Below are positions 59,422 to 64,000 of a stretch of DNA of 64,000 bases, one piece after another. Within the stretch, counting starts at the first letter, position 1. Each line of letters opens with the position of its first letter. A program made the translations under genes and the position numbers. The stretch spans positions 248,001 to 312,000 of the forward strand of contig CAWAXW010000006.1 in NCBI GenBank assembly GCA_963786155.1, read 5' to 3'. This DNA comes from CAWAXW01 sp963786155 (GTDB lineage Bacteria; Actinomycetota; CADDZG01; WHSQ01). Below the pieces are notes generated by a model, which saw nothing but the letters and a program-made list of their open reading frames with translations, had not been told where the DNA came from and searched no databases.

Positions 59422-60332
59422 AAAAGTTCGATCTCGCGGATCGGCCCGTCGCTACGGGCGCGCTCGGCGCACTGTGCATCGCCTCGTCCGGGATCCTGGT
59501 ACGTCTCGCCTCGTCCTCTCCGGTCACGGTGGCAGTCTTCCGCTGTCTCTTCGCCTTGCCCCTGCTCGGGCTACTCACCTATCTCGAGAGCAGGAAGCTG
59601 GGCTCGCTGCCCGCGCGCAGCCGGAACCTCGCCTGGATCGCGGGCGTTTTCTTCGCGGCCGACCTGATCTTCTGGCACCACGCCATCGATGCCGTGGGGG
59701 CCGGGCTCGCGACCGTCCTCGGCAACCTCCAGGTGTTGATCGTTGCCTTCGCCGCCTGGGCTCTTCTCGGCGAACGCCCTCAGAACTCGTTGTTCTATGC
59801 GATCCCTGTGGTCCTGATGGGGGTCGTGCTGATCTCCGGCGTGATCGGAAGCGATGCCTACGGAGAGGACCCGGCCCTCGGGGTCGTGTACGGCGTTGCA
59901 ACCTCTCTTGCCTACGCGGCCTTCATCCTGATCCTGCGCGAGGGATCACGCGATCTAAGACGAGTAGCGGGCCCGTTATTCCACGCGACGTTGTCGTCGG
60001 CGATCGTGGCTGCACTGTACGGAACGGTGTTCGGCGGCCTCGATTGGACCCCCGGCTGGCCCTCGAACGGCTGGCTGATAACCCTCGCGCTTACCGCACA
60101 GGTGGCGGGATGGCTCCTGATCTCGCGTTCGCTGCCCCGGCTTCCGGCCGCCATTACTTCGATGATCCTGTTGTTGCAACCGGTGGGAGCCATGGTCCTG
60201 GCACAAGTCATCCTGGAAGAACAACCGTCGGCCATGCAACTGCTCGGCGCGGGCCTGATCGTCGTCGGAGTAGTCGTCGCCACGTCGGGCCACCGAAAAG
60301 CCGCCCCCGAACCAGAGGGAGCCCTCGTCTAG
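59418..60332 (+). CDS. EamA/DMT family membrane transporter
   Basis: About 304 residues, ten hydrophobic segments in two EamA halves (first VATGALGALCIASSGILVRL, second VVYGVATSLAYAAFILILRE). Typical motifs: SSPVTVAVFRCLFALPLLGL, FFAADLIFWHHAIDAVGAGL, LQPVGAMVLAQVILEEQPSA. No ATG/GTG/TTG lies upstream of the first helix in frame: the candidate is a CTG at 59418 overlapping the thioredoxin stop, or an undetected indel. A GTG at 59529 would delete the first helix. Substrate unknown, drug/metabolite type. Confidence 0.85.
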   Translation: MKKFDLADRPVATGALGALCIASSGILVRLASSSPVTVAVFRCLFALPLLGLLTYLESRKLGSLPARSRNLAWIAGVFFAADLIFWHHAIDAVGAGLATVLGNLQVLIVAFAAWALLGERPQNSLFYAIPVVLMGVVLISGVIGSDAYGEDPALGVVYGVATSLAYAAFILILREGSRDLRRVAGPLFHATLSSAIVAALYGTVFGGLDWTPGWPSNGWLITLALTAQVAGWLLISRSLPRLPAAITSMILLLQPVGAMVLAQVILEEQPSAMQLLGAGLIVVGVVVATSGHRKAAPEPEGALV

Positions 60333-61783
60333 CCCTCCGCGCGGGAACGCATCAGCTTCCCGGTAGGAGTGCGGGGGAGCTCCTCGACTAGCTCGACCGA
60401 GCGGGGGCACTTGAATCCGGCTAGGCGCTCGCGTAGCCAAGCATTGAGTTGGTCGACGTCGAGAGGCTGGCCGAAGGCGGGGACTATTAGCGCGTGTACT
60501 CGTTGGCCCCATTCTTCGTCGGGGATGCCTTGCACGAGGGCCTCGGCTACCGCGGGGTGCGTCATCAGCACGTCCTCGACCTCGCGGGGGTAGACGTTGA
60601 CGCCGCCGGTGATGATCGTGTCGAACTTGCGGCCCTCGAGAAACAGATAGCCGTCTTCGTCCAACCTTCCGAGGTCTCCGACCGTGAAGGCGCCTAGCCT
60701 TTGCGTCGAGCGCGTCTTGGCCGGGTCGCCCCAATACTCGAAACGCTCGCCGCCGGGATCGCGGATCCAAACCTCACCGACCTCGCCGGCACCAAGGGCC
60801 TCGCCGTTCTCGTCGAGGATGAGTACCTCGACTCCCGGGTTGGGCGTCCCGACGCTTCCGGGCTTGCGGAGCCACTCGCGCGTCGAGATGCGCGTCGCTT
60901 GTCCCTCGGTCGAGCCGTAGAACTCCCACACCGAGCCAGAAGGGAACAGCTCGATGACCGCCTCCTTCGTCTGCGCTCGGATGGGCGCGCCCGCGTGCGC
61001 GAGCAGCCGGATAGACGACAGGTCGTGGCGCGCCAGCGTCTTTTTGCCGAGCTCGAGGATCCTTTCGAGATGCGTCGGCACGACGAACGTGCTCGCGATC
61101 GAGAACAGCTCGATGGCCGCCAACGCCTCCTGAGGATCGAACTTCTTAAGCAGTGCCACGCGGCCCCCGGCCTCGAGCGTCCGCAACGCGAATCGATGGG
61201 GCGCGCTATGCGTGAGAGGCGAGCACGCGAGATGGGCGTCGTCCGATCCGATACCCCACAGGTTGCGGAACGTCTCGGAGCGGGTTCGGGCTTCCTCGCT
61301 CGAGTGCGGCTTCACCCACACGCCCTTGGGCTTGCCGGTCGTTCCCGAGGTGTAGTGCATCGGACGACCGAGGGCGACATCGTCGATCCGTGCCGGCTCC
61401 GCCTCGTGAAGGCACCTCTCGTATGCGTCACCGAAGACAACCGTCCGGCGAACTCCGGGGATGGGCTCGATCGCTCGGTCGGAGAACAACCATTGGGCCC
61501 CCGAGTCTTCGAGCAAGTACGCGATCTCGGGCTGCGTCAGCCCCGCGTGGATCGGGACGGGAACGATCCCGCTTCTGAGCGCGCCGCCGGTGACCTCGAG
61601 CACTTCGAATCGGTTCGAGGACGTGACTGCCACACGATCTCCTCGTCGCAAGCCTCCGCGACGGAGGGCGCCAGCCACCAACCTTTGCCGTTGATCGAGC
61701 TCACCAAAGGTCAGCGTTCCGCCGAGTGAAACGAGAGCCGGGGCGTCCGGCATCAGGCGCGCGTGCGCGCCGATGCCGCTCAC
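60329..61783 (-). CDS. AMP-dependent acyl-CoA synthetase/ligase
   Basis: 484 residues. ANL superfamily: activates a carboxylic acid as acyl-AMP and transfers it to CoA. P-loop MHYTSGTTGKPKGVWVK, EFYGSTEGQATRIS (A5), FTVGDLGRLDEDGYLFLEGR (A7/A8), GVNVYPREVEDVLMTHPAVA, and the acylation Lys in PRTPTGKLMRS (A10). Short for a fatty-acyl-CoA ligase; the acid is unknown. Overlaps the preceding membrane-protein gene by four bases (ATGA). Confidence 0.93.
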   Translation of the reverse strand: MSGIGAHARLMPDAPALVSLGGTLTFGELDQRQRLVAGALRRGGLRRGDRVAVTSSNRFEVLEVTGGALRSGIVPVPIHAGLTQPEIAYLLEDSGAQWLFSDRAIEPIPGVRRTVVFGDAYERCLHEAEPARIDDVALGRPMHYTSGTTGKPKGVWVKPHSSEEARTRSETFRNLWGIGSDDAHLACSPLTHSAPHRFALRTLEAGGRVALLKKFDPQEALAAIELFSIASTFVVPTHLERILELGKKTLARHDLSSIRLLAHAGAPIRAQTKEAVIELFPSGSVWEFYGSTEGQATRISTREWLRKPGSVGTPNPGVEVLILDENGEALGAGEVGEVWIRDPGGERFEYWGDPAKTRSTQRLGAFTVGDLGRLDEDGYLFLEGRKFDTIITGGVNVYPREVEDVLMTHPAVAEALVQGIPDEEWGQRVHALIVPAFGQPLDVDQLNAWLRERLAGFKCPRSVELVEELPRTPTGKLMRSRAEG

Positions 61784-62325
61784 TCGGAGTGGCCGGGCAG
61801 ACCTCGCGCGAGCGGCGGAACGAAATCACCGCTCGCGACATTCCATGACGCCGGGCCTTCAGGTCCCTCTTCCTCAACCTCAGGTTGGAAGGCGAGCCAC
61901 CGAACGATCTCCCCGACCTGCCGGTAGTACCAAGCGAGTTGCGCCACCATCAGCAACGGGAAGAGCCAGAAACCCCCACGCTGTCCCGTCACGAAAAACG
62001 ATGCGATGCCGTAGACCAGGGTGAGGCTCGCGCACACGGCCGCGAGCCTCCCGGCCGACTTTGCGGCCGCAGCGCGCGAGAGGCCTGTGCCGGCCGACGC
62101 CAACCGCTCGGGTCGCAAGAGCACGAAGCCCACGTATGCGGCTTGGACCACGGCAGCGACCACTAGGAGCCGGTAAGCCCATCCCGATTGCGCCGACGAG
62201 AACGGGCGGCTCCGGTAGAAGGTCGCCACGAACGACTCCGGCAGGCGCGCCATCACGATGCAAGCGAGCGCGAGGAGCACCCCCGCGATGACGAAGGGCT
62301 TGGGATCGTTCCGAGGCTCGTCCAT
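61780..62325 (-). CDS. four-helix membrane protein of unknown function
   Basis: 181 residues. Hydrophobic segments: PFVIAGVLLALACIVMARLP, AYRLLVVAAVVQAAYVGFVL, AAVCASLTLVYGIASFFVTG, GFWLFPLLMVAQLAWYYRQV. The tail is acidic and cytoplasmic-like. -10 like TAGAAC 7 nt before its ATG suggests a leaderless start; the ECF sigma gene diverges 47 nt away. No family recognised. Confidence 0.7.
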   Translation of the reverse strand: MDEPRNDPKPFVIAGVLLALACIVMARLPESFVATFYRSRPFSSAQSGWAYRLLVVAAVVQAAYVGFVLLRPERLASAGTGLSRAAAAKSAGRLAAVCASLTLVYGIASFFVTGQRGGFWLFPLLMVAQLAWYYRQVGEIVRWLAFQPEVEEEGPEGPASWNVASGDFVPPLARGLPGHSE

Positions 62326-62360
62326 CGCTCTAGTTCTACCGCTTGTGGACGCAGGACCAC

Positions 62361-62366
62361 TAGCAT
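62361..62366 (+). promoter_or_regulatory. -10 box of the ECF sigma gene (leaderless)
   Basis: TAGCAT followed after 6 nt by the GTG at 62373; no Shine-Dalgarno. No convincing -35. Confidence 0.45.
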
Positions 62367-62372
62367 GCGGGC

Positions 62373-62933
62373 GTGAGCGGACATCCCGATCGAGAGTTGG
62401 TCGAACGACTGATGGCCCGGGACGAGGGCGCCTTGCGCGAGCTCATCCGGCGCTACGGGGGCGTCGTCTTCGGCATGGCCCGCCGGGTCGTGGCCGAACC
62501 GGGCCACGCTGAAGAGGTGGCTCAGGACTCCTTTTTCGCCCTGTGGCGGCGGCCGGGGGCCTTCGACCCCGGCCGCGGGACCTTGCAAGCCTTCCTGGTC
62601 GGGATGGCCCGCAACAAGGCGATCGACCTCGTCAGGCGGGAAGAGGCCCTGAAAAGGACCAAGGAATCGCTGCTCGCCGAGGCCGGGAAGGAATCCGAGG
62701 GGCCCGCCAACTCCGAACAGATGTCGAGGATCGACGATCGGCACGAGGTGATGGCTGCTTTGGCGAAGCTCTCGCCGGTCCAGCGAGAGGCATTGGTCCT
62801 GGCCTACTTCGGGGGCAGGACCTACAGAGAGGTAGCGGAGGAGCTCGGGATCCCCGAGGGAACTGCGAAGACGCGCCTTCGTGACGGCCTGGCCAGACTA
62901 CGGACCCTTATAGCTTCTGAGGAGAGGGAATGA
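62373..62933 (+). CDS. ECF-type RNA polymerase sigma factor (SigK/SigL-like)
   Basis: 186 residues, GTG start. Region 2 (LMARDEGALRELIRRYGGVV, HAEEVAQDSFFALWRRPGAF, LVGMARNKAIDLVRREEA) and region 4 (LSPVQREALVLAYFGGRTYR, EVAEELGIPEGTAKTRLRDG). Paired by a four-base overlap (ATGA) with an RskA-like anti-sigma gene, so it is expected to be held at the membrane until a signal arrives. Confidence 0.95.
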   Translation: MSGHPDRELVERLMARDEGALRELIRRYGGVVFGMARRVVAEPGHAEEVAQDSFFALWRRPGAFDPGRGTLQAFLVGMARNKAIDLVRREEALKRTKESLLAEAGKESEGPANSEQMSRIDDRHEVMAALAKLSPVQREALVLAYFGGRTYREVAEELGIPEGTAKTRLRDGLARLRTLIASEERE

Positions 62934-63619
62934 GCGAGCGGACCCACGAGGAGCTGAGGTCGCTGATCGCGCCCTACGCGCTCGGAGCGGTCGAAAGCGG
63001 GGAGGCAGCGGAGGTCCGAGGACATCTGCTCACCTGCGACGAGTGCATGGGCGAGGCCGACACGCTCGCGGCCGCGACGGATGCGCTCCTGATCACAGCG
63101 GCCGAGGAAGAGCTCCCCCAGGGATTTGAGGAATCGGTGGTGCGGCGGATCGCCGTCGAAGCCGGGTCCCCGCCGAAGAGAGCGCGTCGGTGGGCGTGGG
63201 TCTATGCGGTCACTGCGCTTCTTGCGGTCACATGCGTGTCGCTGGCCGCCGTGCTGGTCGAGACGCGTTCCGACCTCGCCGCAACGCAGGATGTCGTGGA
63301 GGACGTGATCGCGCAGGCGCACTTCCAGCTCAGGCTAGAAGGGCAACAGGTCGCGATCGCAGGGATCGTGGCGTCGGACGGCGGAAGCACACTGATAGTC
63401 ACCGGGCTTGCCCCCGCCGGCAACGACAAGGACCTCCAGCTCTGGTTCATCTCGGACGGGGCGCCGGTGAGCGGTGGCACTTTCGACACCTCGGAAGGAT
63501 TTGCCATCGTGGTGAGCGAGCACGATCCCCAAGATTTCGCGGGGGCCGCGATAACCATTGAGCCCGCGGGCGGCTCCGAGGCGCCCACGACCGAACCGAT
63601 CCTCGTCTCCGAGGGGTAA
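62930..63619 (+). CDS. RskA-type anti-sigma factor
   Basis: 229 residues. N-terminal zinc-binding anti-sigma domain: HEELRSLIAPYALGAVESGE, then HLLTCDECMGEA (HxxxCxxC). One membrane helix (AWVYAVTALLAVTCVSLAAV) and an extracytoplasmic RskA C-terminal domain (IAGIVASDGGSTLIVTGLAP, LQLWFISDGAPVSGGTFDTS). Signal input would be regulated intramembrane proteolysis. Classic partner of the upstream sigma factor. Confidence 0.94.
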   Translation: MSERTHEELRSLIAPYALGAVESGEAAEVRGHLLTCDECMGEADTLAAATDALLITAAEEELPQGFEESVVRRIAVEAGSPPKRARRWAWVYAVTALLAVTCVSLAAVLVETRSDLAATQDVVEDVIAQAHFQLRLEGQQVAIAGIVASDGGSTLIVTGLAPAGNDKDLQLWFISDGAPVSGGTFDTSEGFAIVVSEHDPQDFAGAAITIEPAGGSEAPTTEPILVSEG

Positions 63620-63631
63620 CTTCCCTCGTAA

Positions 63632-64000
63632 TGATTTCAATGCGGGAAGCTGTTCTCGCCGCTCTGAAGCGCGACCCGGAGCTCCTGCCCAAGGTCACCG
63701 GGTCGCTGAAGGACAAGCTCGGCGAAGACGGCACGATGACGAAGGTCGTGCAAGCTGCTGAGGCGCTCGAACCGATCATCCAGAGCGCGGTGCAGCGCAA
63801 GCCGTCGCGTCTTAACAAGCTCGGGCTCAAGAGCGCCACTCTCTTGGCGAGCTTGTCGGAGGCCGACGAGGCCTCAAACCGCAAGCTCGCCAACATCGCC
63901 AAGAACTCGACGGTAGGGATCGTCTTCGTGGACGTAGCGGGCTTCACGAGCTACACGGCGGAGAACGGGGACGAGGCAGCAAGCGCGCTGCTGACGTCCT
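63632..64000 (+). CDS. class III adenylate/guanylate cyclase, 5' part only
   Basis: Runs off the window; ~123 residues seen from the ATG at 63632 (another ATG at 63641). The first ~95 residues are helical (REAVLAALKRDPELLPKVTG), followed by the start of a cyclase homology domain, VGIVFVDVAGFTSYTAENGD, whose first metal Asp is in FVDVAGFT. The same N-terminal helical layout occurs in actinobacterial cyclases. Product not determinable without the rest. Confidence 0.75.

Overview
The window is high-G+C chromosomal DNA from a member of the Actinomycetota, probably an uncultured lineage. Supporting this are a CIRCE-controlled groESL pair, a guaB3-type IMPDH paralogue, [4Fe-4S] family 4 uracil-DNA glycosylase, ECF sigma/RskA-like anti-sigma pairs, frequent GTG/TTG starts, four-base ATGA/GTGA or TAGTG overlaps, and several start codons only 5-7 nt downstream of a TANNNT -10 box (leaderless genes). 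I cannot assign a class. I see no rRNA, tRNA, CRISPR array, transposase or phage gene.

Layout. 1-5.5 kb: end of a secreted protein, a small conserved protein, then nnrDE, alr, an alpha/beta hydrolase and an M29 aminopeptidase. 5.5-9.2 kb: an operon with its own promoter: UDG, tsaE, tsaB, rimI, tsaD (tRNA t6A synthesis). 9.2-11.3 kb: CIRCE, groES, groEL, terminator. 11.3-16.3 kb: an AbiEi/DUF559-like protein, a secreted beta-propeller protein, an M23 peptidase with a long possibly structured leader, and a hypothetical gene. 16.4-21 kb: sat, a phosphodiesterase, cysC, a PHP phosphoesterase, a GNAT (sulfate activation to PAPS and probable pAp clean-up). 21-26 kb: REC-histidine kinase, SLT muramidase, guaB3, a 42-aa membrane protein, an Lrp regulator and a PrmC-like methylase. 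26-31.4 kb: guaA, a flippase and pcrA, all heavily frameshifted.

31.4-42.4 kb is more accessory: a DW-rich secreted protein beside a lysyl-oxidase-like protein, rsgA, a lipoprotein with degenerate NodB, peptidoglycan-binding and L,D-transpeptidase domains, an MFS exporter, an HxlR regulator divergent from two unannotated mini-genes with two palindromic operators, an RTX protein, an M24 peptidase and alkA. 42.4-47.1 kb: cyclophilin, fused accDA, a free B12-binding subunit, sucC, sucD. 47.1-50.6 kb: secreted RTX and FG-GAP proteins and a tandem hotdog thioesterase. 50.6-53.6 kb: purN, purH, folD. 53.6-55.3 kb: an ECF sigma factor with a membrane partner bearing a long acidic tail. 55.3-58.7 kb: citrate synthase, isocitrate dehydrogenase and malate dehydrogenase; with sucCD this gives much of the TCA cycle. 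58.7-64 kb: thioredoxin-TPR protein, EamA transporter, acyl-CoA synthetase, ECF sigma/RskA pair and the start of a class III cyclase.

A striking technical point is the number of single-base frame breaks in essential genes (tsaD, groEL, guaA, pcrA, sucCD, gltA, icd, mdh). Nearly all are +1. I treat them as sequencing or assembly errors and annotate the full gene spans. The most interesting biological leads are the HxlR/mini-gene regulatory node at 37.95-38.86 kb, the pseudo-deacetylase/L,D-transpeptidase lipoprotein, the sat-PDE-cysC-PHP module, the paired-stem leader of the M23 gene, and the lysyl-oxidase/DW-protein pair.
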